Below, one piece after another: positions 48,994-57,943 of a stretch of DNA of 64,000 nt; position 1 is the stretch's first letter, and every line of letters begins with the position of its first letter. The notes beneath the pieces are model-generated. The model was not told the DNA's origin, searched no databases, and saw nothing but the letters and a program-made list of their open reading frames with translations. Source of the stretch: Rathayibacter sp. VKM Ac-2760 (GTDB taxonomy: Bacteria; Actinomycetota; Actinomycetes; Actinomycetales; Microbacteriaceae); the NCBI RefSeq assembly GCF_009834185.1, contig NZ_CP047173.1, forward strand, positions 1,612,001 through 1,676,000. The letters run 5' to 3'. The translations under genes were made by a program, and so were the position numbers.

Positions 48994-50094
48994 CTAGGCC
49001 GTCCGCGTGGTGACGCGGTCGGCGAGGTCGCGCAGCTCCGCGACGCCCTCCTCGCGCAGGGGAGCGTCGGGCAGCACTCCGAGCGCCGCTTCGACGTCGC
49101 GGGCGATCCGCTCCTCCAGCCGGTCGAGCGCGCCGCTGCCCGCGACGATCTCCTGAGCACGGGCGATGTCGTCGGCGCTCGCGTCCGCGCGGCCGACCAC
49201 GGCGTCGAGCTCCGCGCGCCCGGCCGCCGACGCCGCCGCGCGCGCCAGAGCGAGCAGCACGGTGCGCTTGCCCTCGCGCAGGTCGTCCCCGGCGGGCTTG
49301 CCCGTGACGGCCGGGTCGCCGAAGACACCGAGGACGTCGTCACGCAGCTGGAAGGCGATGCCGAGCGGCAGACCGAACCGGCGCAGCGCGTCGAGCTGCG
49401 CGTCGTCGCCGCCGGCGAGCGAGCCGCCGATCGCGAGCGGCGCCTCGATGCTGTACTTCGCGCTCTTGAAGACGACCACGCGCTCCGAGCGCTCGAGGTG
49501 CTCGTGCTCGGGGTGCGCGGCCCACGCGCTCTCCTCGAGGATGTCGAGGTACTGGCCCAGCGTCACCTCCGTGCGCATCAGATTGAACTCGGCGCGTGCT
49601 CGCGCGGCCGCCGCGCGGTCCTCGAGCGCCCATTCCGCGTCCGCGAAGATCTCGTCGGCCCAGACCAGGAGCAGGTCGCCCAGGAGGATCGCGGAGGAGC
49701 GGCCGAACTCGTCGGCTGAGCCGGTCCAGCCGCCCGAGGCGTGCAGCGAGCCGAAGCGGCGGTGCGCCGAGGGCGCGCCGCGGCGGGTGTCGGAGTTGTC
49801 GATCACGTCGTCGTGGACGAGCGCGGCGGCGTGGAAGAGCTCGAGGCTCGCGCCGACGCGGGCGATGGGATCGGATGCGCTCGCGTGAGCGTCGCTGGGC
49901 ACCGCGGAGACCGCCGTCCAGCCCGCCTCGCAGAAGCGTGCGCGGAAGCGCTTGCCCCCGCTGAGAAAGTCCCGCGAAAGGTCGCCGAGGGCGGAGACGT
50001 CCTCTCCTATGGAGCGCAGAATTGGCGAGCGCCCGGTGAGGAATTCATCGATTCGGAACTGGACGCGATCGACCAGACGAGTGCTGTGGTTCAC
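48994..50094 (-). CDS. idsA: polyprenyl diphosphate synthase
   Basis: A 366-residue trans-isoprenyl diphosphate synthase. The first Asp-rich motif is LVHDDVIDNSD (about residues 94-104) and the second is FQLRDDVLGVFGD (about 249-261), with GGKRFRARFCEAG near the N-terminus. It elongates allylic diphosphates, for example to geranylgeranyl diphosphate for carotenoids or longer chains for menaquinone; chain length cannot be decided here. Gene order relative to pknL and Rv2175c matches idsA2 (Rv2173). It is divergent from the DUF3040 gene. Confidence 0.93.
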   Translation of the reverse strand: MNHSTRLVDRVQFRIDEFLTGRSPILRSIGEDVSALGDLSRDFLSGGKRFRARFCEAGWTAVSAVPSDAHASASDPIARVGASLELFHAAALVHDDVIDNSDTRRGAPSAHRRFGSLHASGGWTGSADEFGRSSAILLGDLLLVWADEIFADAEWALEDRAAAARARAEFNLMRTEVTLGQYLDILEESAWAAHPEHEHLERSERVVVFKSAKYSIEAPLAIGGSLAGGDDAQLDALRRFGLPLGIAFQLRDDVLGVFGDPAVTGKPAGDDLREGKRTVLLALARAAASAAGRAELDAVVGRADASADDIARAQEIVAGSGALDRLEERIARDVEAALGVLPDAPLREEGVAELRDLADRVTTRTA

Positions 50095-50237
50095 CAGACC
50101 AGCCTATGCACCGATGGCGCCTGGCGCCTCGGCGGGGCTCGGTCTACACTGAAGCGCCACCAGCCCGGTCGAGCAGACCGCACGCCCACCTCGGTGCCGT
50201 CCCCGCCGGGTCGACGCCACTCCCTGAAGGGGTCCCG

Positions 50238-50630
50238 ATGCCGCTTTCGGAACACGAGCAACGGCTCCTCGACGAGATGGAGCGCAATCTCTATCAGAAC
50301 GACGCCGACTTCGTCGCGGCGGTCAGCAAGGGCCGGGGCGGCACCAACTACCGAGCCCTCGTCCTCGGCATCCTCCTCGCCATCGTCGGTCTCGGCGTTC
50401 TCGTCGCCGGTGTCATCGTGCGCCAGCCCCTCGTCGGCGTGCTCGGCTTCGCGCTGATGCTCGCCGGGGTCGTCGTGGCCATGCGCCCTGCCGCCGGCGG
50501 CTCCTCCGCCACGGGTCTTCCGGACGTCGGGCGGCCGGCCAAGCCGCGCTCGGCGAGCGGCCGCCAGAGCTCCACCTTCATGGACCGCTTGAACGACAGG
50601 TGGGACAACCGCGGCGACGGCCGCTCCTAG
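50238..50630 (+). CDS. DUF3040 family small membrane protein
   Basis: A 130-residue protein with the DUF3040 signature at the N-terminus (MPLSEHEQRLLDEMERNLYQND) and two hydrophobic helices (about 40-60 and 64-82), followed by a basic C-terminal tail. It is widely conserved in Actinobacteria, usually just upstream of mraZ, with no established function. GAAGGGG lies 5 bp before the ATG at 50238. A clear intrinsic terminator follows the gene. Confidence 0.9.
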   Translation: MPLSEHEQRLLDEMERNLYQNDADFVAAVSKGRGGTNYRALVLGILLAIVGLGVLVAGVIVRQPLVGVLGFALMLAGVVVAMRPAAGGSSATGLPDVGRPAKPRSASGRQSSTFMDRLNDRWDNRGDGRS

Positions 50631-50666
50631 TCCTCCCGGCGCGGGCCTCCACCCCGCACCACCCCA

Positions 50667-50696
50667 GGGTCGATCCTCACGGATCGGCCCTTTTTT
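50667..50696 (+). terminator. intrinsic terminator after the DUF3040 gene
   Basis: A 10-bp stem with one G-U pair (50667-50676 with 50681-50690) and a tight TCAC loop is followed directly by six T residues (50691-50696). This is the only classical Rho-independent terminator with a T-tract that I see in the window; it isolates the dcw cluster from upstream transcription. Confidence 0.92.
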
Positions 50697-50810
50697 CATG
50701 CCCGGACGATCCCCGGGAGTGCGATTTCCCTCCACTCCACTCCACCGCGCGAGATCCCTGCAACGGCGGGGATCGACGGGGGAGCACCGGCGCGTCGCAG
50801 CACCGCGGAG

Positions 50811-50844
50811 GGTTGTGGGTGGGGGGAAGTGGAGTACTGTGGGG
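50811..50844 (+). promoter_or_regulatory. mraZ promoter with MraZ-type boxes
   Basis: GTGGGT (50815-50820), GTGGAG (50829-50834) and GTGGGG (50839-50844) form direct repeats, the last two exactly 10 bp apart, as expected of MraZ-binding sites (TGGGN-like boxes). TACTGT (50835-50840) fits an actinobacterial -10, with a weak -35 (GGTTGT, 50811-50816) 18 bp upstream. MraZ is known to repress its own operon by binding such boxes. Confidence 0.6.
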
Positions 50845-50884
50845 CCCACACCAACCTTGGCCGGAGAGAAGTGGGGGCAGTCCG

Positions 50885-51316
50885 TTGTTCCTCGGCACTC
50901 ATTCCCCCAAGCTCGACGAGAAGGGCCGCGTGATCCTGCCTGCCAAGTTCCGCGACGAGCTCTCCTCCGGGGTCGTCGTCACGCGCGGTCAGGAGCGGTG
51001 CCTCTACGTCTTCAGTCAGCGCGAGTTCGAGGCGATGCACGAGAAGATCCGCCAGGCGCCGGTGACCAGCAAGCAGGCCCGCGACTTCCTCCGGGTGTTC
51101 CTCTCCGGCGCCAGCGCCGAGACCCCGGACAAGCAGAACCGCATCACCCTCCCGGCGCCGCTGCGCGCCTACGCCGGTCTCGACCGCGACCTCACCGTCA
51201 TCGGTGCGGGCAATCGCGCCGAGATCTGGGCCCAGGACGCCTGGGACAGCTACCTGACCGAGCAGGAGTCCGTGTTCTCCGACACCGAGGAGGAGGTGAT
51301 CCCCGGACTGTTCTAG
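50885..51316 (+). CDS. mraZ: transcriptional regulator MraZ
   Basis: A 143-residue AbrB-like regulator made of two SpoVT/AbrB-type repeats, starting MFLGTHSPKLDEKGRVILP. The second repeat carries TPDKQNRITLP (about residues 79-89). The start is the TTG at 50885, as in many actinobacterial mraZ genes; GTGGGGG lies about 8 bp before it. It forms a ring that binds direct repeats in its own promoter and represses the dcw cluster. It is the first gene of the cluster here, followed after 108 bp by rsmH. Confidence 0.94.
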   Translation: MFLGTHSPKLDEKGRVILPAKFRDELSSGVVVTRGQERCLYVFSQREFEAMHEKIRQAPVTSKQARDFLRVFLSGASAETPDKQNRITLPAPLRAYAGLDRDLTVIGAGNRAEIWAQDAWDSYLTEQESVFSDTEEEVIPGLF

Positions 51317-51424
51317 CTCCTGCCGCGCGACTCCCAGCCACTCGGCGCCCGGACGCACCTTCCCCGGTGTCCGGTCGTGAGCTGGATGGGGATCGGGCGG
51401 CAGGAACAGAACGGCGGGACCGCC

Positions 51425-52435
51425 ATGGCAGATTCCCCGGACACCCCCGCGCGCGACATCCCCGCGCGCCCCACCCCCGCGCGCCCCACCGAGGAGCGGC
51501 ACCTCCCCGTGCTCCTCGAGCGCTGCGTCGAGCTGCTCGCGCCGGCGCTCGAGCGCGACGGCGCCGTGCTCGTCGATGCGACGCTCGGCATGGGCGGGCA
51601 CTCGCTCGCGCTGCTCGAGCGCTTCCCGCGACTCCACCTGATCGGCCTCGACCGCGACCCGCAGGCGCTCGAACTGGCCGGCGAGCGGCTCGCCGCCCAC
51701 TCCGCCCGGATCGACCTCGTGCACGCGATCTACGACGAGCTGCCGGACGTGCTCGACGACCTCGGCATCGATGCGGTCGACGGCGCGCTCTTCGACCTGG
51801 GCGTCTCCTCGCTGCAGCTGGACGAGACGGAGCGCGGCTTCTCCTACTCCAAGGACGCGCCGCTCGACATGCGGATGGACGCGACGGCGCCGCTCACGGC
51901 GGCGAGCATCCTCGCCGACTACGACGAGCTCGCCCTCCGCCGCCTCTTCCACGAGTACGGCGAGGAGCGCCTTGCTGCGCGCTACGCGAAGAAGATCGTC
52001 GAGGCGCGGCAGTCGGCCCCGATCGTCCGCTCCGGCCGGCTGGTCGAGATCATCCAGGCGGCGACCCCGGTCGCGATCCAGCGCAACGGCCACCCGGCCA
52101 AGCGCGTCTTCCAGGCGCTGCGCATCGAGGTCAACCAGGAGCTGTCGGTGCTGGAGCGGGCGATCCCCGCCGCGCTCGGCCGGATCGCCGTGGGCGGCCG
52201 CATCGTCGTCGAGGCGTACCAGTCGCTCGAGGACCGCATCGTCAAGCGCGCGCTCCAGGCCGCCTCCTCCTCCACGGCGCCCGTCGGCCTGCCGATGGAG
52301 CTGCCCGAGCACCGACCCGAGTTCCGACTCGTCATCCGCGGCGCCGAGCTCGCCTCCGACGACGAGAAGGCCGCCAACCCCCGAGCAACACCCGTGCGAC
52401 TGCGCGCGGCCGAGAGGATCAGGAGCACCGCATGA
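51425..52435 (+). CDS. rsmH: 16S rRNA (cytosine-1402-N4) methyltransferase
   Basis: A 336-residue SAM-dependent methyltransferase (MraW). The SAM motif is VDATLGMGGHSLALL (about residues 54-68); FDLGVSSLQLDE, ERGFSYSKDAPLDMRMD and RVFQALRIEVNQEL are family signatures. It modifies C1402 in the ribosomal P site. I use the ATG at 51425; the first 25 residues contain three 5-residue repeats (PARDI, PARPT, PARPT) from a 15-bp tandem repeat. It ends in an ATGA overlap with ftsL. Confidence 0.94.
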   Translation: MADSPDTPARDIPARPTPARPTEERHLPVLLERCVELLAPALERDGAVLVDATLGMGGHSLALLERFPRLHLIGLDRDPQALELAGERLAAHSARIDLVHAIYDELPDVLDDLGIDAVDGALFDLGVSSLQLDETERGFSYSKDAPLDMRMDATAPLTAASILADYDELALRRLFHEYGEERLAARYAKKIVEARQSAPIVRSGRLVEIIQAATPVAIQRNGHPAKRVFQALRIEVNQELSVLERAIPAALGRIAVGGRIVVEAYQSLEDRIVKRALQAASSSTAPVGLPMELPEHRPEFRLVIRGAELASDDEKAANPRATPVRLRAAERIRSTA

Positions 52436-52995
52436 GCGCGACCGCCGTCATCGACCCCGTCATCGACCGCAGCAGCACCGCACGCCCGGCGCGCCCCGCC
52501 GAACCGGCGCAGCGACCCCGGATCGAGGCCGTCCCGGCTCCCGAGCGGCAGGCCCGGCCCAAGCTCGTCTACGGGATCGTCGCGGTCGCCGGGCTCTTCG
52601 CGATCATCGTGATCCAGCTCCTGGTCAGCGTCGGCCTCTCCGAGGGCGCGTACCAGATCGCGACTCTGCAGGGGGAGCAGAAGACGCTCACCCGCGGCAA
52701 CGCCGAGAAGCAGGACGTGGTCGACACCCTGAGCTCCCCGCAGAACCTGGCGACCGCGGCCCAGGGTCTCGGCATGGTCGCCAACACGGCGCCCGTCTAC
52801 CTCCGCCTGTCCGACGGCGCGGTGCTCGGCGACCCGGCCTCCGCAGCCTCGAGCGAGGTCGGCACGTCGGCCGCCTCCGCCGTGCCGAACGCGCTCATCG
52901 CCCCGCCGGCCGCCGCGGCCAGCGCGTCCTCCCCGGGCTCGGGGAGCGCGGTCGTACCGTTGCAGGGCGAGCTGCCCGCGCCGATCACGCACTGA
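52432..52995 (+). CDS. ftsL: cell division protein FtsL-like
   Basis: A 187-residue single-span membrane protein. A Pro/Arg-rich cytoplasmic tail (1-43) is followed by one helix (LVYGIVAVAGLFAIIVIQLL, about 45-64), then a coiled-coil-like region (YQIATLQGEQKTLTRGNAEK) and a low-complexity Ala/Ser tail. FtsL proteins have little sequence identity; position between rsmH and ftsI and this topology support the call. It bridges FtsQ/FtsB and the FtsW-FtsI synthase. The start overlaps the rsmH stop (ATGA). Confidence 0.85.
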   Translation: MSATAVIDPVIDRSSTARPARPAEPAQRPRIEAVPAPERQARPKLVYGIVAVAGLFAIIVIQLLVSVGLSEGAYQIATLQGEQKTLTRGNAEKQDVVDTLSSPQNLATAAQGLGMVANTAPVYLRLSDGAVLGDPASAASSEVGTSAASAVPNALIAPPAAAASASSPGSGSAVVPLQGELPAPITH

Positions 52996-53045
52996 GTCCG
53001 GTCCTGCACCGAGCCCCCGCACCGAGCCCGAAGGACCCCGCCGCT

Positions 53046-54818
53046 GTGAGACACCACCGTTCGAGCCGGCGACGCACCGCCGTCACCTTCCTCGTCATCG
53101 CCGCCGTCGTCGGCCTCTTCATCGGCAAGCTGGTCGACATCCAGGTCGTCCGGGCGAACGAGCTGACCGACGAGGCGGCGCAGAACCAGTCGAACAGCGT
53201 GGTCACCTACGGCACGCGGGGCTCGATCGTCGACCGCTCCGGCACCGTCCTCGCCGACGCCACCACGCGCTACAAGCTGACGACCTCGCCGAAGAACGTC
53301 ACCGAGTTCCGCCGCGAGCTGCCGGGCGGCCAGGAGGTCGTCATCAGCGTCGACCAGGCCGCCTCCGAGATCGGCGCGATCACCGGGCAGACGGTGGAGC
53401 AGATCACCGCTCCGGTGAGCGACGCGGTCGCGAAGGACCCGAAGGCCAACTACTTGATCCTCGCCGAGGGGCTCGACCTCGACGCGTACCAGAAGCTCGT
53501 GGCGCTCGACATCCCGTGGACCTACTTCGAGACCCAGCAGGGCCGGACCTACCCGAACGGCGCGGTCGCCGGCAACCTGATCGGCTACGTCGGCGGCGAC
53601 GGCGCCGCCCAGGAGGGAATGGAGTACGCCGAGAACGCCTGCCTGGCCGGCGCGAACGGCTCCGAGAGCTACGAGCGCAGCGCCGACTTCGTCCGCATCC
53701 CCGGCAGCACGGTCGCCGAGACGCCCGCGGTCGACGGCGGCACGCTCGAGCTCACCATCGACGCGGATCTGCAGTACTACTCGCAGCAGGTGCTCGCCCA
53801 GCGGGTCACCGAGGTCGGAGGCAGCTACGGCATCGTCGTCGTCCAGGAGGTCAAGACCGGCAAGCTCCTGGCCGTGGCGGAGACGCCCACCGTCGACCCG
53901 AACAACGTCGCGGCGAGCGCGTCCGCCGACCGCAGCTCGCGCGCCTTCCGCGCACCCTTCGAGCCCGGCTCCACCTTCAAGCCGATGACAGCGGCGATGC
54001 TGATCGACCAGGGCCTGGCGAGCCCGACCAGCGAGGTCGTCGTGCCGGACACCTTCGAGAAGGACGGCGCCGCCTTCAGCGACGACTTCGCGCACACGCC
54101 GACCAACTACACGCTCACCGGCATCCTCAAGGACTCCTCGAACGTCGGCATCGCGATGATGGGCTCGAAGCTCTCGGCCTCCACCCGCTACGACTACCTG
54201 AAGAAGTTCGGCCTCGGCGCGCCGACGGCCGTCGGCTTCCCCGGCGAGTCGGGCGGGCTCCTCGCCGACTCCGCGGACTGGGACAACCAGACCAACTACA
54301 CGACCATGTTCGGCCAGGGCGTCTCGGCCACGGCGGTTCAGGTCGCGGGCATCTACCAGACCCTCGGCAACGGCGGGGTGCGCCTGCCCGCGCAGCTCGT
54401 CGAGGGCTGCACGACGCCGGACGGCTCCGTGATCGACGTTCCCGACAGCACCGGGACCCCGGTGGTCTCCTCCGGAGCGGCGAAGGACGTCGTCGACATG
54501 CTGCAGACCCACTACAACGAGGGCTGGCTCGCCGACGACATCCACGTCGACGGCTACAACATCGCCACCAAGACCGGCACGGCGCAGCAGCCGGACGGCA
54601 ACGGCGGCTACTCGAAGAGCTACACCGTCTCGCTCGCGGGACTGGCCCCTGCGGAGGACCCCGAGTACGTCGTGACGGTCACCATCGCCGATCCGGTTAA
54701 GATGAACACGTCCCAGGCGACGGCCCCCGTGTTCCAGCAGATCATGACCCAGGTGCTCAAGACCAACCGGGTGGAGCCGTCCACGGTCCCGCCGGTGGAG
54801 TACCCCACCACGTGGTGA
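53046..54818 (+). CDS. ftsI: division-specific penicillin-binding protein FtsI (PBP3)
   Basis: A 590-residue class B PBP with a short cytoplasmic tail, one membrane anchor (TAVTFLVIAAVVGLFIGKL, about residues 12-30), a dimerisation domain (GSIVDRSGTVLADA) and a transpeptidase domain. Active-site motifs are GSTFKPM with Ser309 and Lys312, SSN in KDSSNVG, and KTGTAQQ (about 509). It cross-links septal peptidoglycan with FtsW. The GTG at 53046 follows AAGGA by 13 bp. There is no PASTA domain, unlike PBPs in some Actinobacteria. Confidence 0.95.
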   Translation: MRHHRSSRRRTAVTFLVIAAVVGLFIGKLVDIQVVRANELTDEAAQNQSNSVVTYGTRGSIVDRSGTVLADATTRYKLTTSPKNVTEFRRELPGGQEVVISVDQAASEIGAITGQTVEQITAPVSDAVAKDPKANYLILAEGLDLDAYQKLVALDIPWTYFETQQGRTYPNGAVAGNLIGYVGGDGAAQEGMEYAENACLAGANGSESYERSADFVRIPGSTVAETPAVDGGTLELTIDADLQYYSQQVLAQRVTEVGGSYGIVVVQEVKTGKLLAVAETPTVDPNNVAASASADRSSRAFRAPFEPGSTFKPMTAAMLIDQGLASPTSEVVVPDTFEKDGAAFSDDFAHTPTNYTLTGILKDSSNVGIAMMGSKLSASTRYDYLKKFGLGAPTAVGFPGESGGLLADSADWDNQTNYTTMFGQGVSATAVQVAGIYQTLGNGGVRLPAQLVEGCTTPDGSVIDVPDSTGTPVVSSGAAKDVVDMLQTHYNEGWLADDIHVDGYNIATKTGTAQQPDGNGGYSKSYTVSLAGLAPAEDPEYVVTVTIADPVKMNTSQATAPVFQQIMTQVLKTNRVEPSTVPPVEYPTTW

Positions 54819-54865
54819 CCGCCCTCCCCAGGACACGACTCAGCAGACCAGAACCGGCACGGGCA

Positions 54866-54955
54866 CGAGAGACAGCACCGGTCCGAGAGACAGCACCGGC
54901 ACGACAGACAGCACCAGCACGAGAGACAGCACCAGCAGGAGAGAGAGGGCGGGCA
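54866..54955 (+). repeat. 18-bp tandem repeats between ftsI and the murE core
   Basis: Four 18-bp units (54866, 54884, 54902, 54920; CGAGAGACAGCACCGGCA and variants) are followed by a degenerate fifth unit (54938-54955, GGAGAGAGAGGGCGGGCA) that also provides an RBS-like sequence just before the TTG at 54956. If translated from the upstream GTG, the array encodes RETAPV/RETAPA/RQTAPA/RETAPA. Confidence 0.88.
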
Positions 54956-56518
54956 TTGCACGACACTCGCCCGCAGTCCTCCCTCCGACCTGAGCACCCG
55001 GTGCCCCGGGCGCTCGGGCAGCTCGTCGCCGAGTTCTCGCTCGGGCCGGTCCGCGGCATCGAGGGCGTCGAGGTCAGCGGGGTCACCCTCGACTCCCGCT
55101 GCGTCGAGCCCGGCGACCTCTACGTGGGCGTCACCGGCCGGCGATCGCACGGCGCGGCCTTCGCCGCGAGTGCCGCCGAGTCCGGAGCGGTCGCGGTGCT
55201 GACCGACGCCGAGGGCGCCGAGCTGGCCGCCACGAGCGGGCTCCCCGTGCTGATCACCCCCGACCCGCGGGCGGCGCTCGGCGACGTCGCCGCCTGGATC
55301 CACCGCACCCGTGAGGACGCGCCGACCCTCTTCGGTGTCACCGGGACCAACGGCAAGACGAGCGTGGTCTACCTGCTCGACGCGCTGCTGCGCCGCCTCG
55401 GCGTGGTCTCCGGGCTGAGCTCCACCGCCGAGCGCCGGATCGGCGACATCGCGGTCGTCAGTGCGCTGACCACCCCCGAGGCGAGCGAGCTGCACGCGCT
55501 GCTGGCCCGGATGCGCGAGGCCGCCGTGCGCGCAGTCTCGATCGAGGTGTCCGCCCAGGCCCTCACCCGCCACCGGATCGACGGCCTCGTCTTCGACGTC
55601 GTCGGCTTCACGAACCTCACGCACGACCACCTCGACGACTACAGCGACATGGAGCACTACTTCGAGGCGAAGGCCGAGCTGTTCGCCCCCGATCGCGCAC
55701 GCCGCGGTGTCGTCACGGTCGACAGCAGCTGGGGCCGCGAGCTCGTCGAGCGCAGCCGCATCCCCGTGACGACGCTCGCCAGCTCGCCCGTCGTCGGCGT
55801 GGCGCCCACGACGCCCGCCGACTGGACGATGACCGTCGTCGAGGGCACCGCGGACGGCACGACCTTCCGCCTCGACGGGCCGGAGAACCGCTCCGTCACC
55901 GTGACCATCCCGCTGATCGGCTGGTACATGGCGGCGAACGCGGCGCTGGCGATCGTCATGCTCGTCGAATCGGGCTTCGACCTCGAGGCGATCGCGCACG
56001 CGCTCGAGGAGAGCCGGCTCGACGTCTACATCCCGGGGCGCGCCGAGCGCGTCTCCGGCGATCGCGGCCCCCGGGTCTACGTCGACTACGGCCACACCCC
56101 GGACGCCTTCAAGAACGCGCTCGAGGCGCTGCGGGCGCTGACGCCCGGCCGGCTGATCATGGTGTTCGGCGCCGACGGCGACCGCGACCCGACCAAGCGC
56201 GCGGACATGGGGGCCATCGCCGCGCTCCTGTCCGACGTCGTCGTCGTGACCGACTTCCACCCGCGCTGGGAGGATCCGGCGGCCATCCGCGCCGTGCTCC
56301 TCCGCGCGGCGACCGAGGCCGCGCCCGATCGGGAGATCCACGAGATCCCCGATCCGCGGGCCGCCGTGCGGGCGGCCGTCGCCCTCGCGGTCGAGGGCGA
56401 TGCGATCCTCTACGCCGGACCCGGCCACGAGGACTATCAGGAGATTGCAGGAGTGCACATGCCGTATTCGGCCAGAGACGACGTCCGGCAGGCCCTGCGC
56501 GAGGCGGGCTGGCTCTAG
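54956..56518 (+). CDS. murE: MurE ligase (UDP-MurNAc-L-Ala-D-Glu: diamino acid ligase)
   Basis: An ATP-dependent Mur ligase adding the third residue of the peptidoglycan stem. The ATP motif is FGVTGTNGKTSVVYLLDALL (about residue 122), followed by SIEVSAQALTRHRIDG and the C-terminal VYVDYGHTPDAFKNAL and LYAGPGHEDYQE. The DNPR motif of DAP-adding MurE reads DFHPRWEDP here (about residue 433), with one extra residue and Asn replaced by His. This suggests a different amino acid, consistent with the DAB, ornithine or lysine found in Microbacteriaceae walls. I start at TTG 54956 (520 residues); a GTG at 54812, overlapping the ftsI stop, would add 48 repeat-encoded residues. Confidence 0.88.
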   Translation: MHDTRPQSSLRPEHPVPRALGQLVAEFSLGPVRGIEGVEVSGVTLDSRCVEPGDLYVGVTGRRSHGAAFAASAAESGAVAVLTDAEGAELAATSGLPVLITPDPRAALGDVAAWIHRTREDAPTLFGVTGTNGKTSVVYLLDALLRRLGVVSGLSSTAERRIGDIAVVSALTTPEASELHALLARMREAAVRAVSIEVSAQALTRHRIDGLVFDVVGFTNLTHDHLDDYSDMEHYFEAKAELFAPDRARRGVVTVDSSWGRELVERSRIPVTTLASSPVVGVAPTTPADWTMTVVEGTADGTTFRLDGPENRSVTVTIPLIGWYMAANAALAIVMLVESGFDLEAIAHALEESRLDVYIPGRAERVSGDRGPRVYVDYGHTPDAFKNALEALRALTPGRLIMVFGADGDRDPTKRADMGAIAALLSDVVVVTDFHPRWEDPAAIRAVLLRAATEAAPDREIHEIPDPRAAVRAAVALAVEGDAILYAGPGHEDYQEIAGVHMPYSARDDVRQALREAGWL

Positions 56519-57943
56519 ATGATCGCCCTGACCCTCACCGAGATCGCCGCGGCCGTCTCCGGCCGGCTGCACCTCGCCGGCTCCTCCGCGAACGCGAGCA
56601 CCGTCGTCGACGGCGCGACCGAGACCGACTCCCGCGAGATCGCGCCCGGCGGGATCTTCGTCGCCAAGCGCGGCGAGCACACCGACGGCCACCTCTTCGC
56701 GCCCGTCGCCGTCGAGCGCGGCGCCGCCCTGCTGATCGTCGAGCGCCCGCTCGACCTCGACGTGCCGCAGGTGCTCGTCGACGACTCGGTCGAGGCGCTC
56801 GGCGCGCTCGCGACCGAGGTCGTCCGGCGCGTGCGCGCGCTCGGGAACCTCACCGTCCTCGCGGTGACCGGGTCCAACGGCAAGACGACCACCAAGAACC
56901 TCCTCCGCACGATCCTCGAGCGCCACGGCGAGACCGTCGCGCCGCAGGGCTCGTTCAACAACGAGGTCGGCGCGCCGATCACCATGCTGAAGGTCTCGCC
57001 GTCGACGCGGTACCTCGTGGCCGAGATGGGCGCGAGTGCCGTCGGCGAGATCCGCCGCCTCGTCCGGATGGCGAAGCCCGACGTCGGGATCGTCCTCGCG
57101 GTGGGCCTCGCCCACGCCGGCGAGTTCGGCGGCATCGAGCGCACGCTCGAGGCGAAGACCGAGATGGTCGCGGACCTGACGGCGGACGACGTCGCGGTGC
57201 TGAACGCCGACGACGGCCGGGTCGCCTCGATGCAGGCGAAGACCGCCGCCCGGGTGCTGTGGTTCGGCCACGGCGAGCAGGCCGACGTCCGCGCCGTGGA
57301 CATCGAGCCGACGGCCGAGGGCACGCGCTTCACGATCGAGATCAGCGCCGGGGAGGGCCGTGAGGCCGCCCGCGCCGAGCTCTTCCTCCGCGTCCTCGGC
57401 GAGCACCACGTGATGAACGCGCTGGCCGCGACCGCCGCTGCGCTCTCCGTCGGCGTCCCGCTCGACGCGATCGTCGAGGCCCTGGGCACCGTCACGCTCG
57501 CGGAGCGCTGGCGCATGCAGGTCCTCGGCGGCGCCGACGTCACCGTCGTCAACGACGCCTACAACGCCAGCCCCGACTCCACGGCCGCCGCGCTGCGCAC
57601 CCTCGCGCAGATCAACCGGCCCGGCGGGCGCACCGTCGCCGTCCTCGGCGAGATGAGCGAGCTGGGGGAGTGGGCCGATGAGGAGCACGACCGCGTGGGC
57701 CTGCTCGCCGTCCGGCTCAACATCGCCCAGATCGTCGTGGTCGGCGCCCGAGCGCGCCGGATCCACGTCGCGGCCGAGCGCGAGGGCTCCTGGAGCGGCG
57801 AGTCCGTCTTCGTCGAGACGGCCGACGAGGCCTACGACGTCCTCGAGGACTATCTGAGGAGCGGCGACACCGTCCTGGTGAAGTCGTCCAACTCCGCCGG
57901 GCTGCGATTCCTGGGCGACCGACTGGGAGAGCGTCACCGATGA
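56519..57943 (+). CDS. murF: MurF ligase (D-alanyl-D-alanine adding)
   Basis: A 474-residue Mur ligase that adds D-Ala-D-Ala to the UDP-MurNAc tripeptide. ATP-binding VTGSNGKTTTKNLLRTIL is at about 117, followed by LVAEMGASAVGEIRRLV and the C-terminal VVNDAYNASPDSTAAAL. The ATG directly abuts the murE TAG (TAGATG), so the genes are coupled. Length is normal and no motif is lost. Confidence 0.95.
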   Translation: MIALTLTEIAAAVSGRLHLAGSSANASTVVDGATETDSREIAPGGIFVAKRGEHTDGHLFAPVAVERGAALLIVERPLDLDVPQVLVDDSVEALGALATEVVRRVRALGNLTVLAVTGSNGKTTTKNLLRTILERHGETVAPQGSFNNEVGAPITMLKVSPSTRYLVAEMGASAVGEIRRLVRMAKPDVGIVLAVGLAHAGEFGGIERTLEAKTEMVADLTADDVAVLNADDGRVASMQAKTAARVLWFGHGEQADVRAVDIEPTAEGTRFTIEISAGEGREAARAELFLRVLGEHHVMNALAATAAALSVGVPLDAIVEALGTVTLAERWRMQVLGGADVTVVNDAYNASPDSTAAALRTLAQINRPGGRTVAVLGEMSELGEWADEEHDRVGLLAVRLNIAQIVVVGARARRIHVAAEREGSWSGESVFVETADEAYDVLEDYLRSGDTVLVKSSNSAGLRFLGDRLGERHR

